Origin: Halobellus captivus
GTDB lineage: Archaea; Halobacteriota; Halobacteria; Halobacteriales; Haloferacaceae
NCBI RefSeq assembly: GCF_007655485.1
Contig: NZ_VJXQ01000006.1
Span: 1-64,000 of the forward strand
Reading direction: 5' to 3'
Length of the DNA stretch: 64,000 nt
Below, piece by piece: positions 14,873 through 24,093 of this stretch; within the stretch, counting starts at the first letter, position 1, and each line of letters opens with the position of its first letter. The translations under genes and the position numbers were made by a program. A model generated the notes under the pieces. The model was not told the DNA's origin. It saw only the letters and a list, made by a program, of their open reading frames with translations, and did no database searches.

Positions 14873-16135
14873 ATGCTGCAGCTCGGACCGGAGAGCGTCC
14901 CGATCAACGCGGACGTCTTCAACCTCTTCGTCGCGGGTGCGCTCGGAATGCTGCTCGGCTTAGAGCGCGAGTGGTCCAACAAGTCCGCGGGCATTCGAAC
15001 GTTCACCCTGACGAGCCTCATCGGCGTCGCGGCCGCGACGCTCGGGCACACCGTCTTACTGGCGCTCGGTGGTCTCTTAGTGCTCACGCAGGGTATCCTC
15101 CTCGGTACGCGCGGGATTCTCGTCGAACTGTCCGACGAATCGAATGAGGGGGGCCTCGCGCTGACGACGTCGACGTCACTGCTGGTCGCCTACGTCGTGG
15201 GCGTGCTCGTCGGGATGGACCTTCTGTTGGTCGGTGTCGTCATCGCGATCACGTCGTCGTTCCTGTTGGTCCTCCGACGCGAACTCCACACGTTCGCGAA
15301 CCGGCTCTCCCACGAGGAAGTGCGCGGTGCGGCCGAGTTCGCGATCATCGCGTTCGTCGTCTACCCGCTCCTCCCGGCCGGTACGTACGGCCCGTGGAAC
15401 GCGATCGATCCACAACTCATCTGGATGCTCGTGATCGCGGTCAGTGCGATCGGTTTCGCGAACTACGCGATTATGCAGCGCTACGGCGGCCGAGGGATGC
15501 TGATCACCGGCTTCTTCGGCGGCCTCGTCAACTCGACGGCCGTGATCGGCGAGATCGCCAATCGGGCGAAAACCAACGCGGGGATCCTCGATCTCGCGGT
15601 GGCGACGATCCTCGTCGCCGACGCCGCGATGGCGGTCCGAAACCTCATCATCGTCGTCGCGTTCGTCCCGCAGTCCGCGTTCAGCGTCGGCCTCCCCCTG
15701 GGCCTCATCGCCGTCGGCGGCGTGGCGCTCACCGGCTACGAGCGCAACTGGAGCGGTGACATCGAACTCGACCTCGACTCCCCGTTCAGCAGCGCGAACG
15801 CGCTGACGTTCGGTGCGCTGTTTCTCGCCGTGCTCGTGATCACCGCGGGCGCACAGCAGATGTTCGGCACCGCTGGATTCCTGGTGACGAGCTTCCTCAG
15901 CGGCCTCCTCTCGAGCGGGACGACCACGACGACCGCTGTCTCGCTCGCGAGCACCGGACAGATCACTCCGGCCGTCGCGGCCCAAGGTGTGCTCGCTGGC
16001 ACGCTCGCGAGTATCTTCGTGAAGGTCTGGCTCGCGGTCGGCATCAACCGAAACCTGTTCGCCCCGGTGGTGAAGCGCTCGGCGTATCTCTCCCTTCTGG
16101 GGCTGGCTGGCGTTCTCGCCGTTCAGATCCTGTGA
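14873..16135 (+). CDS. MgtC/DUF4010 family membrane protein
   Basis: A 420-residue integral membrane protein. The first 140 residues match MgtC/SapB-type proteins (FVAGALGMLLGLEREW...AGIRTFTLTSLIG), and the rest is the DUF4010 multi-helix region with GGRGMLITGFFGGLVNSTA and TSFLSGLLSSGTTTTTAV. About twelve helices are expected. MgtC proteins affect magnesium or ATP homeostasis; the DUF4010 fusion is uncharacterised. GTG at 14870 is also possible, but the ATG at 14873 is adjacent. A TATATACC box at 14820-14827 may drive it. It diverges from the iron operon. Confidence 0.9.
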   Translation: MLQLGPESVPINADVFNLFVAGALGMLLGLEREWSNKSAGIRTFTLTSLIGVAAATLGHTVLLALGGLLVLTQGILLGTRGILVELSDESNEGGLALTTSTSLLVAYVVGVLVGMDLLLVGVVIAITSSFLLVLRRELHTFANRLSHEEVRGAAEFAIIAFVVYPLLPAGTYGPWNAIDPQLIWMLVIAVSAIGFANYAIMQRYGGRGMLITGFFGGLVNSTAVIGEIANRAKTNAGILDLAVATILVADAAMAVRNLIIVVAFVPQSAFSVGLPLGLIAVGGVALTGYERNWSGDIELDLDSPFSSANALTFGALFLAVLVITAGAQQMFGTAGFLVTSFLSGLLSSGTTTTTAVSLASTGQITPAVAAQGVLAGTLASIFVKVWLAVGINRNLFAPVVKRSAYLSLLGLAGVLAVQIL

Positions 16136-16157
16136 TCTCGGCGGAACCGCTCCACAG

Positions 16158-16847
16158 CTAACAACGCCCTTCGCCGTTGCAGATCGCCGCCAACTCACAG
16201 TCGCCGATTATCGCGCCGTCGACGCCGCGGTCTCTGAGTTCGCCGACCGTATCGCGGTCCGCGGCCGTCCACGCGTTGATGTCGAAGCCCCGCTCGTGCG
16301 CGCGTTCGACGATGTCGGTGTCGAGACAGAGATTCACGTGTGGGTGGACGTACGCACAGCCGAGATCCCCGGCGATGTCGAGCGCCGAACCGACGTCGAA
16401 GTCGTCGTCGATCAGGAACGCGAGTGACGATACCCCCGCCTTTCGAGCATCAGTGACGGTGTCGGGACCAAACGAGGAGACGATCACCTCGTGGTCGTAC
16501 TCGCTCGCGATGTCGACCACGTCGGCGGCGATTCCCTGCACCTTCAGCTCGATGTTGAGTCCGACGTCTGGGGGAACCGCCTCGAAAACTTCTGACACCA
16601 GCGGGGGCGACTCGTCGGTTCCGAGCACGGAGACGTCTCGGAGTTCGTCGAGCGACGTCGAGGCGACCCCGCCGGTCGCGTCGGTCGTGCGATCGAGCGT
16701 CTCGTCGTGCAAGACGACCAGCTCTCCCGATCCGCATCGACGGACGTCGAGTTCGATCATCTCGACGACCGCGCTCGACGCTCGAAAGGCTTCGAGCGTG
16801 TTTTCGGGATACTGCGCCATACAGCCGCGGTGTGCGATCGCTCGCAC
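16158..16847 (-). CDS. Glycerophosphodiester phosphodiesterase
   Basis: A 229-residue TIM-barrel phosphodiesterase that releases glycerol 3-phosphate from deacylated phospholipids. It has the opening AIAHRGCMAQYPENTLEAF, metal-binding ELDVR, and LHDETLDRTT. The GTG at 16847 is chosen as the start because GGAGG at 16855-16859 precedes it by seven bases and the protein then begins directly at the barrel; a longer reading from a TTG at 16892 has no support. It lies downstream of, and in the same direction as, the Phn transporter genes, 199 bases away, which suggests a shared theme of organophosphate use. Confidence 0.92.
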   Translation of the reverse strand: MRAIAHRGCMAQYPENTLEAFRASSAVVEMIELDVRRCGSGELVVLHDETLDRTTDATGGVASTSLDELRDVSVLGTDESPPLVSEVFEAVPPDVGLNIELKVQGIAADVVDIASEYDHEVIVSSFGPDTVTDARKAGVSSLAFLIDDDFDVGSALDIAGDLGCAYVHPHVNLCLDTDIVERAHERGFDINAWTAADRDTVGELRDRGVDGAIIGDCELAAICNGEGRC

Positions 16848-17046
16848 GTCAGGGCCTCCGATCGTCCGCAAGCCGCAATCGGGCTCCGGCAACTCGTCGA
16901 TCCCTCATACCGTGTGTGTTTCTCATACCGTATCCGTCTCTCACGCCCACTGAATAGCTCTTACTGCACAGCGAATACTGCGAGCAGAAACGGGATTTCA
17001 CCGCATCGGTGCGGAAGAATACGGAAACTGCGGTCCCGGATCGGTT

Positions 17047-17838
17047 TCAGCGGGCCTTCCGACGCAGATACGCCGACACGACCTCGCTGAAGACGACGAT
17101 CACGAGAATCGCGAGCAGGATCGTGAGCACCTGCTGCCACGCGAAGAAGTTGATCGACGTGTTGAGTTCGACGCCGATGCCGCCCGCGCCGACGAACCCG
17201 ATGATCGTCGATGCGCGCACGTTGATGTCCCATCGGTAGGTGGAGACGCCGATGAGCGTGGGCTTGACCTGCGGGAGGATACCGTAGATCGCGGCCTCGA
17301 TCGAGTTCGCGCCGGTCGCTTTGACCGCCTCGACCTGTCCGGGATCGATCTCTTCGATCGATTCGGCGATCAGCTTCGAACAGAAGCCGATCGAGCGAAC
17401 GGCGATCGCGAGCGTCCCGGCGAGCGCGCCCGATCCGAAGATGATGACGAAGACCAGCGCCCAGATGATCACGTTCACCGACCGCGACGCGGAGATGATG
17501 AACTTTCCGAGGAGGAAGCTCAGCCTGTTGGGCGTCGTGTTCTCCGCACCGAGTAGCGCGACCGGGATCGACAGCAGCACCGCCAGCGTGGTCCCGAGGA
17601 TCGCGATATGGATCGTCTCGATCATCGGCGAGACGATCTGCCCGGTGTAACCGACGTTCGGCGGATACATCCGGTTGATCAGATCCATAAACTCCGTCGG
17701 CGCGGTCCCGATGTAGTCGTAGTTGATCCGCAGCAACCGCCAGGAAACCGCGGCGGCGACGATGGTGAGCAGTCCGGCCAGATAACGGAGGAGCCGCTGT
17801 CGCGGTGTCCGCCGTTCCCACGTCCGGTAATCGGTCAT
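17047..17838 (-). CDS. Phosphonate/phosphate-type ABC permease (PhnE, second)
   Basis: A 263-residue permease with about six helices and the binding-protein-dependent transport signature ATGANSIEAAIYGILPQVKP, followed by the PhnE-type YRWDINVRASTIIGFVGAGGIGVELN. Its start codon overlaps the stop of the preceding phnE gene (ATGA), so translation is coupled. It pairs with the upstream PhnE paralogue as a heterodimeric channel. Final gene of the transporter operon. Confidence 0.93.
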   Translation of the reverse strand: MTDYRTWERRTPRQRLLRYLAGLLTIVAAAVSWRLLRINYDYIGTAPTEFMDLINRMYPPNVGYTGQIVSPMIETIHIAILGTTLAVLLSIPVALLGAENTTPNRLSFLLGKFIISASRSVNVIIWALVFVIIFGSGALAGTLAIAVRSIGFCSKLIAESIEEIDPGQVEAVKATGANSIEAAIYGILPQVKPTLIGVSTYRWDINVRASTIIGFVGAGGIGVELNTSINFFAWQQVLTILLAILVIVVFSEVVSAYLRRKAR

Positions 17839-18647
17839 TGTATCCGCCCCCGGATGTAGGTGCTGATCAGTTCACCGACCATCACGATGGCGATGATCGC
17901 GATGATGATCAACAGGAAGAAGTCGTAGTCGTACTGGTCGAAGGAGTTCAGCAGCGTCGCACCGATCCCGCCAGCACCGACGATGCCGACGATCGTGCTG
18001 TGTCGGATGTTGATGTCCCAGCGGTAGATCGTCAGACCGACGATGCGCGGCATCACCTGCGGGAGGACGCCGAAGAGCATCGTCTGGGTTCGGTTCGCAC
18101 CGGTGGCCTCGGTGGCCTCCATCTGACCGCTGTCGATGTCTTCGATCTCCTCGGCGAGCAGTTTCGCGAAGAAGCCGACCGTCTTGTAGGAGAGTGCGAT
18201 CACGCCAGCGAGCGCGCCGATGCCGACGGCCTTGACGGCGATGATCGCGATGATGAGCTCGTGGAACGACCGCGAGACGGTGATGATCCCCCGGCCAACC
18301 CAGTAGACGGGTTTCGGGGCGATGTTCTCGGCGGCCATGAAGGCGACCGGAATCGAGATGATCACGCCGACGATCGTCGCGATGACCGACATCGCGAGGC
18401 TCTCGATGAGTCCCTCGATCAACAGCTCGTTTTTGAACTCCGTGGTGTACTCGGGCGGGAACATCCCGTTGACGAGGCCGACGGCGGCGTCCCACCCGTC
18501 CATCACTCGCGCCATCGAAATCCGCATATTCCACGCGCTCCACAGGAGGAAGACCGCGATGATCACGTACACCGCCCACTTCACGTAGTGGTTGTAGAAC
18601 GCCGTCGGGCGAGTCCAGGATCGACGGTCCGTTTGTTTCGTGGCCAT
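17835..18647 (-). CDS. Phosphonate/phosphate-type ABC permease (PhnE, first)
   Basis: A 270-residue permease with about six helices and the coupling motif ATGANRTQTMLFGVLPQVMP, then IYRWDINIRHSTIVGIVGAGGIGATL, which is typical for PhnE. It starts one base after the ATPase stop codon and overlaps the second permease by four bases. The substrate could be phosphonate, phosphite or phosphate; no C-P lyase genes are nearby. Confidence 0.93.
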   Translation of the reverse strand: MATKQTDRRSWTRPTAFYNHYVKWAVYVIIAVFLLWSAWNMRISMARVMDGWDAAVGLVNGMFPPEYTTEFKNELLIEGLIESLAMSVIATIVGVIISIPVAFMAAENIAPKPVYWVGRGIITVSRSFHELIIAIIAVKAVGIGALAGVIALSYKTVGFFAKLLAEEIEDIDSGQMEATEATGANRTQTMLFGVLPQVMPRIVGLTIYRWDINIRHSTIVGIVGAGGIGATLLNSFDQYDYDFFLLIIIAIIAIVMVGELISTYIRGRIQ

Positions 18648-18648
18648 A

Positions 18649-19482
18649 TTAGCTACGTCTTATTTCGCCTTCGTCGCTGGAAACGCCCCCGACGTCCCCG
18701 GCTTCCGCGGCCACTTTCCCCGTCGGACCAGCGCCCTCCGGGATCTCTTCGCCGCGGTAGATCTGCCCGCGGGCGGTCTCGTCGAGATCGGCGGGCGTTC
18801 CCTCGAAGACCTTCTCGCCGAGGCGGAGGCCGACGATCCGGTCGGCGTACTCCTCTGCGAGGTCGACTTCGTGGATGTTGATCAGGACTGGAATGTCGTC
18901 CTCGGCGGCGATCTCGGTCAGCAGGTCCATCACCGCTCTGGACGATTCCGGATCGAGGCTGCTCGTCGGCTCGTCGACGAGCAGAATCTTCGGCCGTTGG
19001 AGGATCGCCCGGGCGATTCCGACACGCTGTCGCTGCCCGCCGGAGAGCTCGTCGGCCCGGTTGTTCTCGTGGCCGTCGAGACCGACGCGCTCTAACACCT
19101 CGTAGGCGCGCTCGATATCGTCGCCGTCGAAGTTCCGTCGGAACGCGTTCCAAGTGCTAACGTAGCCGAGCCGCCCCGAAAGGACGTTTTCCATCACCGT
19201 GAGCCGCTCGATGAGGTTGTACTCCTGGAAGATCATCCCGATGTCGCGGCGCGCGTTCCGGAGCTTTTTCCCGGACAGTCCGGTGAGCTCCAGTCCGTCG
19301 AGCTCGACGCTCCCGCCGGACGGTTCGGTGAGCCGATTCACACAGCGGATGAACGTACTTTTCCCGGCACCGCTCGGGCCGATCATCGCCACCGTTTCGC
19401 TGCCGGTGACCTCGAGAGAGACGCCTTTCAGGGCCTCGTCGCCGGACGGGTACGTTTTCTGTAAGTCAGTTACTGAGAGCAT
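18649..19482 (-). CDS. phnC: Phosphonate-type ABC transporter ATPase (PhnC)
   Basis: A 277-residue ATPase with Walker [10 protein letters not shown], signature [10 protein letters not shown], Walker [13 protein letters not shown] and switch His in NIHEVDLA. The insert between Walker A and signature ([32 protein letters not shown]) is characteristic of PhnC. The C-terminal 35 residues are a Gly/Glu-rich extension. It lies in the order phnD-phnC-phnE-phnE. Confidence 0.93.
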   Translation of the reverse strand: MLSVTDLQKTYPSGDEALKGVSLEVTGSETVAMIGPSGAGKSTFIRCVNRLTEPSGGSVELDGLELTGLSGKKLRNARRDIGMIFQEYNLIERLTVMENVLSGRLGYVSTWNAFRRNFDGDDIERAYEVLERVGLDGHENNRADELSGGQRQRVGIARAILQRPKILLVDEPTSSLDPESSRAVMDLLTEIAAEDDIPVLINIHEVDLAEEYADRIVGLRLGEKVFEGTPADLDETARGQIYRGEEIPEGAGPTGKVAAEAGDVGGVSSDEGEIRRS

Positions 19483-19541
19483 ATCTAATGTGTCGTCGAT
19501 ATCGTGAATGCGTTGCTAAGGAAACGGGTAGAGAACCGACG

Positions 19542-20753
19542 TTACTCCGAGAGGTTACCCGTCTCGTACTCGACTTCGAGCGACTCCTGGATCTGGAGGA
19601 TGATGTCCCAGACCGTCGCGTAGTCGATCTCGACCCACGTACCGCGGCCCTCGAACTCCTCGGCGATCGTGGTACCCTGGTAATCGTAATCGAGGAACGC
19701 CGCGCGGACGCCTTCCTGAATGTCGGGATGGAGCGTGTTGACGTAGGAGAACGCCGTCGTCGGGAATGGATCTGACGCCCAGATGGCCTTGATCTGCGTC
19801 GGATCGAGCTGATCGTCGCGAGCGACGCGAGCGTAACACGTTGAACAGACCGGGGCCGCCTCGTAGTCGTCGTTTGCGACGCCGAGAGAGCTCTGCTGGT
19901 GGCCGCCGGAGTAGCTGACCTCGTAGTCTTCCTCGGGCACGACGCCCTCGTTCGCGAACAGCGCGCGCGGGGCGAGGTTCCCGGAGTTCGAGGACGGATC
20001 CGCGTGGGCGACGTTCTCCATCGGATCGCCAGCGAGGTCTTCGAGCGAGCCGATATCCGGATTGTCGACCTGCGTGATCAGCCAGAGGCGGTAGCCGAAC
20101 GAGCCGTTTTCGCCGCTGCCGTCGATCTGGACCGAGAACGGGACCGCGTTAGCGATGTTCACCGCGTACGGGACCGCGCCCGTCGAGAATCCGGCCAGGT
20201 GGAGCCGTTCGGAGCGCATCGCTTCGACCTGCGCCGCGTAGGAGTCGAGGGAGGCGTAATTGACCTCTTTGCCCGTCTCCTCTTCGATGTTGTCGAGCAG
20301 GGGACGGAGCGTCTCCTCGTAGACGGTCGGGTCTTCCGTGGGCGTCAGGGAGAACTCGAGCGTGTCGGGGTCGAGCCATTCGCTTTCGTCCTCCGGCGTT
20401 TCCGCCACCGGCTGTCCGTAGCGCGGCTCGTCCCGCGGGTTCTCCTGCATTCGTTCGAGATCCGACATCGCTCCGGTCTCGAACCCCGCCTCGAGGAGCG
20501 TGCTGGTCAACTGCGGGAACTCGGGACTGCTCGGGTCGAAGTCGGGATACGTCGACGGGTCGGTGTGTGCGGGAGCGTCCGAGCCGCCGTCGCCACTCGA
20601 GTCTCCGCTCGAGTCGCCACTCGAATCTCCCCCTGAGTCACCACTCGAGTCCCCACCCGAGTCACCGCCGTTTCCACCGCTACATCCCGCCACGCCTGCG
20701 AGCGCAGCAGCACCAATTCCACTGACAAACTTCCGTCTATCCACCTGACGCAT
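19542..20753 (-). CDS. PhnD-family substrate-binding Tat lipoprotein
   Basis: A 403-residue exported binding protein. The signal DRRKFVSGIGAAALAGVAGC carries twin Arg and a lipobox Cys. A Gly/Asp/Ser linker with repeated GGDSSGD units (about residues 28-60) precedes the PhnD-type domain (AGFSTGAVPYAVNIANAVPF, VAHADPSSNSGNLAPRALF, YSGGHQQSSLGVAND). Family members bind phosphonates, phosphite or phosphate. It heads the transporter operon and is preceded by an AT-rich promoter region. Confidence 0.9.
   Translation of the reverse strand: MRQVDRRKFVSGIGAAALAGVAGCSGGNGGDSGGDSSGDSGGDSSGDSSGDSSGDGGSDAPAHTDPSTYPDFDPSSPEFPQLTSTLLEAGFETGAMSDLERMQENPRDEPRYGQPVAETPEDESEWLDPDTLEFSLTPTEDPTVYEETLRPLLDNIEEETGKEVNYASLDSYAAQVEAMRSERLHLAGFSTGAVPYAVNIANAVPFSVQIDGSGENGSFGYRLWLITQVDNPDIGSLEDLAGDPMENVAHADPSSNSGNLAPRALFANEGVVPEEDYEVSYSGGHQQSSLGVANDDYEAAPVCSTCYARVARDDQLDPTQIKAIWASDPFPTTAFSYVNTLHPDIQEGVRAAFLDYDYQGTTIAEEFEGRGTWVEIDYATVWDIILQIQESLEVEYETGNLSE
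20588..20670 (-). repeat. Short tandem repeats encoding the PhnD linker
   Basis: Five or more copies of a roughly 12-15-base unit based on CTCGAGTC(A/G/C)CC encode Gly-Asp-Ser-Ser repeats between the lipobox and the binding domain. Copy-number change here would alter only linker length. Confidence 0.7.
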
Positions 20754-20953
20754 AAATCAAGGATCGATAGTGACAGAACTTAATTCTTTGGATACGCCTC
20801 ATAAGCAGTATTCACATAATTATTCTCTGCATATGATTGATACGAATACGTAGTGGAGACCGCGCTCCGGCGAGCATCCCCTTCAACCGCGCCTCGAAGC
20901 GTTTCGAGGCCGCTGTCTCTCGGGCACCTGTGCGTTCACCCCGAATCGTAGAG

Positions 20954-22120
20954 TCACCTCGCGTCGTAGAGCTTCCTGAACGCGCGGGTGGCGAACCGCG
21001 GCTCCACGCGGCTGGGCGGCCGCCCCTTCCCCGATGTCGTCCCGTGGGGGACCCGCTCGATGATGCCGGTTTCCGCGAGTTGATAGAGGAACCGCTTGAC
21101 GGTACTCGGCGACAGCGACACCGACTCCACGGCCGCAATCGTCGACGCCGCGGTCGTGACCGAATCCCTGGCGCTCTCGTCCAGGTCGATCAGCGACCGC
21201 AACACCGACTGCTTGTTCTCCGGGAGCGCGAAGATGCGTCCCAGCGACACCCCCGGCCGCGGGACCGAGTCGATGCCCGCCTCGATGTCGGTCTCCCGTA
21301 CGTGGTTGTTTCCGTCGGATATCGCGGCCTCGGCTGCTCCCAGCAGGGCTGACAGCGCGTCGTGTGCGTCTCCGTCCGCCCACTCCGCGATCCGTCTGGC
21401 TCCCGCGTGATTCAGGGATTCGCCGGGGAATCCCTCGTTAGCCCGCGTCATCAGCAGGTCGATCAACACCTGATCCTGATACCGCTTCATCTCGAACTGG
21501 GCGTCCGCCTCGACGGGGACTGACGGGCCGGGCGGCGTTCGTCTGATGGCGAGCCACGATAGCTTATCGAGCGGGGAGAGCGCATCGAGCAACCACTCGA
21601 GGTCCTCCGATTCCACCTCTCCGAGGTGATCTATCGCAACGACCACGCCCGAGGACTGCCGAGCGAGCGCGCGCTCCAGTCGCTCGAACATCCAGTCGGT
21701 GCCGACGCCTTGGTCGGGGACGGAATCGTCGCTCAGCCCGCTGAGGAGGTCGCGGTACAGCGCGAACCGGGTACTCGATTTCCGCGCGTCGATGTAGACG
21801 AACGACGGCACCTCGGTCATCTGCACCCGCGTCGCCGTGTGAATCACCGCTCCCGGTTGCAGCGACAGCGACGCGAGCCGATCAAACAGGACGGAGACGA
21901 CGGCGGACTTTCCGGATCCTTTCGGCCCGTACACACACCCGTTCGGCGGAAGTTCGCCCCGAAACGCCGGATCCAGGTGATCGAGCAACCGCTCGACGAC
22001 CGGGCCGCGGCCGACGGGGTCGTCCACGTGGGCGACCGGACTGAGTCGGTCGTAATCGACGATCAGACGACGATCGGTCTGCACGCGCTGTCGACGCCTG
22101 ATCCGGGCATCGATGTCCAT
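20954..22120 (-). CDS. Orc1/Cdc6-like AAA ATPase
   Basis: A 388-residue P-loop ATPase. Walker A GPKGSGKS is at 65-72. The Walker B position reads VVVAIDHLGE (D164-H165), with His where AAA proteins normally have the catalytic Glu. C-terminal residues about 290-388 look like a winged helix (SPSTVKRFLYQLAETGIIERV). Replication initiators of this family are usually 400-500 residues. Its start codon is one base from the glpK stop, so it is co-transcribed with glycerol kinase, which is unlike an origin-linked initiator. A regulatory or DNA-binding role is more likely; uncertain. Confidence 0.75.
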   Translation of the reverse strand: MDIDARIRRRQRVQTDRRLIVDYDRLSPVAHVDDPVGRGPVVERLLDHLDPAFRGELPPNGCVYGPKGSGKSAVVSVLFDRLASLSLQPGAVIHTATRVQMTEVPSFVYIDARKSSTRFALYRDLLSGLSDDSVPDQGVGTDWMFERLERALARQSSGVVVAIDHLGEVESEDLEWLLDALSPLDKLSWLAIRRTPPGPSVPVEADAQFEMKRYQDQVLIDLLMTRANEGFPGESLNHAGARRIAEWADGDAHDALSALLGAAEAAISDGNNHVRETDIEAGIDSVPRPGVSLGRIFALPENKQSVLRSLIDLDESARDSVTTAASTIAAVESVSLSPSTVKRFLYQLAETGIIERVPHGTTSGKGRPPSRVEPRFATRAFRKLYDAR

Positions 22121-22121
22121 G

Positions 22122-23639
22122 TTAGCGCTCTCGCTCCCAGTTCATCGCTCGCTCGACGGCGTCGGTCCATCGCTCGTACTTGCGGGCCGCGATTTCGGTG
22201 TCAATCTGCGGCGAGAACCGACGTACGCGTTGGGTGACCTCCCGTAGCGCGTCCAGTGAGGGCCAGTACCCCACCGCGAGCCCCGCCGCGTACGCGGCAC
22301 CGAGCGCGTTCGTCGCATCGACCTGCGGCCGCACCACCGGTCGGGCGACGAGGTCCGCCTGCATCTGACAGAAGTAGTCGTTCCTCGTCGCCGCCCCGTC
22401 GACGCGGAGTTCCGAGAGCGTGTCGCCGAGGTCGGCCTCGACAGCCGAGACGACGTCGCGAACGCGATAGGCGATCGATTCGAGCGTCGCCAACAACACG
22501 TGTTCGCGCCGGGTCTCCCGCGTCAACCCCAGGATCGTCCCCCGCGCCCGAGCGTCCCACTGGGGCGCGCCGAGCCCCGAAAACGCGGGGACCACGTAGA
22601 CGCCCTCGGAGGAGTCGACGCGCTGGACGGCCGATGCGATCTCCGTGATATCGGTGAGCAGCGAGACGTCGCTGAGCCATTCCAGCGCCGAACCCGCCTC
22701 GAAGATCGGGCCTTCGAGCGCGTACCGGGCATCGCCGCCAGCGCGCTGGAACCCGATCGTCTCGATGAGACCGTTCTCCGACCGGACGCGCTCGCGACCC
22801 GTGCTCGCCAACAGGAACGAACCGCTCCCGTAGGTGTTCTTCGCCTCGCCCGGCTCGAAGCAGGCCTGTCCGAACAGCGACGCCTGTTGGTCGCCCATCG
22901 CGGCGGTCACGGGGACGGACGCACCCAGAAACCCGCTGGAGTCGGTCTCACCGTAAGCGTTCGGATCGCTCGACGGGCACACCGAAGGGAGAACTTCCAT
23001 CGGGACGTCGAACGCCGCACATAGCCGTTCGCTCCACGACAGCGAGTCGATGTCGAACAGCATCGTCCGCGACGCGTTGGTCACGTCGGTGACGTGTCTC
23101 CCCGTCAGGTTGTACACCAGCCAGCTATCGATCGTTCCGAAGCGGAGTTCACCCGCCTCCGCGCGACGGTGGAGATCCCGCGATCCCTCTTCGCCGCCGC
23201 GTTCGAGCAGCCACGTGAGCTTCGCCGCCGAAAAGTACGGGTCGGGTTGGAGTCCGGTTATTCGACGGATTCGATGCCCCTCCGCGTCGAGCGTCGTCTC
23301 GAACCGCTCGGTCGCCCTGCGATCTCGCCAGCCGATGGCGTCGCCGAGGGGTTCGCCGGTCGACGCGTCCCACAGCAGGGCCGTTTCGCGCTGATTGGCG
23401 ATGCCGATGGCCGCGATCTGCTCGGGATCCACCGCGGCGTCTCGAAGGCCCTCCCGAACGACAGACTTCGTACACTCCCAGATGCTGTTTGCGTCCTGCT
23501 CCATCCGGTTCGGTTCGGGCGTTGATTGTTCGTGCCGCGCGTACGCGCGGCCGACCGGGGCTCCCTCGCGGTCGAAGACGATGAACCGGGTTCCGGTGGT
23601 CCCCTGGTCGATTGCCCCGACGAATGTGTGCGTCGTCAT
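22122..23639 (-). CDS. glpK: Glycerol kinase
   Basis: A 505-residue FGGY-family kinase that phosphorylates glycerol to glycerol 3-phosphate in the cytoplasm. It shows AIDQGTTGTRFIVFD at the start, GIANQRETALLWD, GDQQASLFGQACFEPGEAKNTYGSG and AYAAGLAVGYW, all typical of GlpK. Length is normal. Glycerol is a major carbon source for haloarchaea because of Dunaliella. No glpABC or glpF genes are in view. The AAA ATPase gene follows after a single base. Confidence 0.96.
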   Translation of the reverse strand: MTTHTFVGAIDQGTTGTRFIVFDREGAPVGRAYARHEQSTPEPNRMEQDANSIWECTKSVVREGLRDAAVDPEQIAAIGIANQRETALLWDASTGEPLGDAIGWRDRRATERFETTLDAEGHRIRRITGLQPDPYFSAAKLTWLLERGGEEGSRDLHRRAEAGELRFGTIDSWLVYNLTGRHVTDVTNASRTMLFDIDSLSWSERLCAAFDVPMEVLPSVCPSSDPNAYGETDSSGFLGASVPVTAAMGDQQASLFGQACFEPGEAKNTYGSGSFLLASTGRERVRSENGLIETIGFQRAGGDARYALEGPIFEAGSALEWLSDVSLLTDITEIASAVQRVDSSEGVYVVPAFSGLGAPQWDARARGTILGLTRETRREHVLLATLESIAYRVRDVVSAVEADLGDTLSELRVDGAATRNDYFCQMQADLVARPVVRPQVDATNALGAAYAAGLAVGYWPSLDALREVTQRVRRFSPQIDTEIAARKYERWTDAVERAMNWERER

Positions 23640-23865
23640 TTGAATTGCCGTCCCAACCCGAAGCGGCCGCCTCCCAACAGCCAGATGTGCCTTCGTATAT
23701 CACGGGTAGGAATAAATGGTTCGCACCGGCACGCGATCGCCGCCGTCCGTCGTTGGGCGCTCTCTCCTCGGATTCGACGTACTGCTCAGCGAGTGATTTC
23801 TTTACTGGTGGTATCTCGTTGTATGTGAAAATTAATACGGTGGGGCCGCGCAGACGGTGCTTGTG

Positions 23866-24093
23866 ATGGACTCGTCCGTTTTCCGCTCGCGCCGAAGTCG
23901 GCCGTCGCCGCCCGCCCGCGATCCGTTCGCGGAGGCTCTCCGAGTCGGCTCTCGCGGTTTCGGCGTGCGAAACGCGGTGATGGTAACTGCTGAGCCGACA
24001 CGTCCCGACGAACTGGCGCTCTCTGCTGCGATGGCACCGACCGCCGAATACGACGAGACACCGGGCGGACTCGACGGCGGCGGTGAGCGATGA
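23866..24093 (+). CDS. Possible small Arg/Ser-rich protein coupled to the phosphatase gene
   Basis: A 75-residue reading frame whose stop overlaps the start of the next gene (ATGA), as in translationally coupled pairs. A TATA-like ATTAATAC at 23831-23838 is about 30 bases before its ATG, so it could be the leaderless first gene. The product is basic at the N-terminus and acidic at the C-terminus, with no motif. It may instead be a leader for the phosphatase message. Confidence 0.4.
   Translation: MDSSVFRSRRSRPSPPARDPFAEALRVGSRGFGVRNAVMVTAEPTRPDELALSAAMAPTAEYDETPGGLDGGGER

Noticed and set aside
20588-20670. CRISPR-like repeats
   Set aside because: The short repeats are in frame within the PhnD lipoprotein linker and have no spacers.
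20954-22120. Origin-linked Orc1/Cdc6 initiator
   Set aside because: The gene is translationally packed behind glpK and lacks flanking repeats, and Walker B is altered, so an initiator role is not supported.
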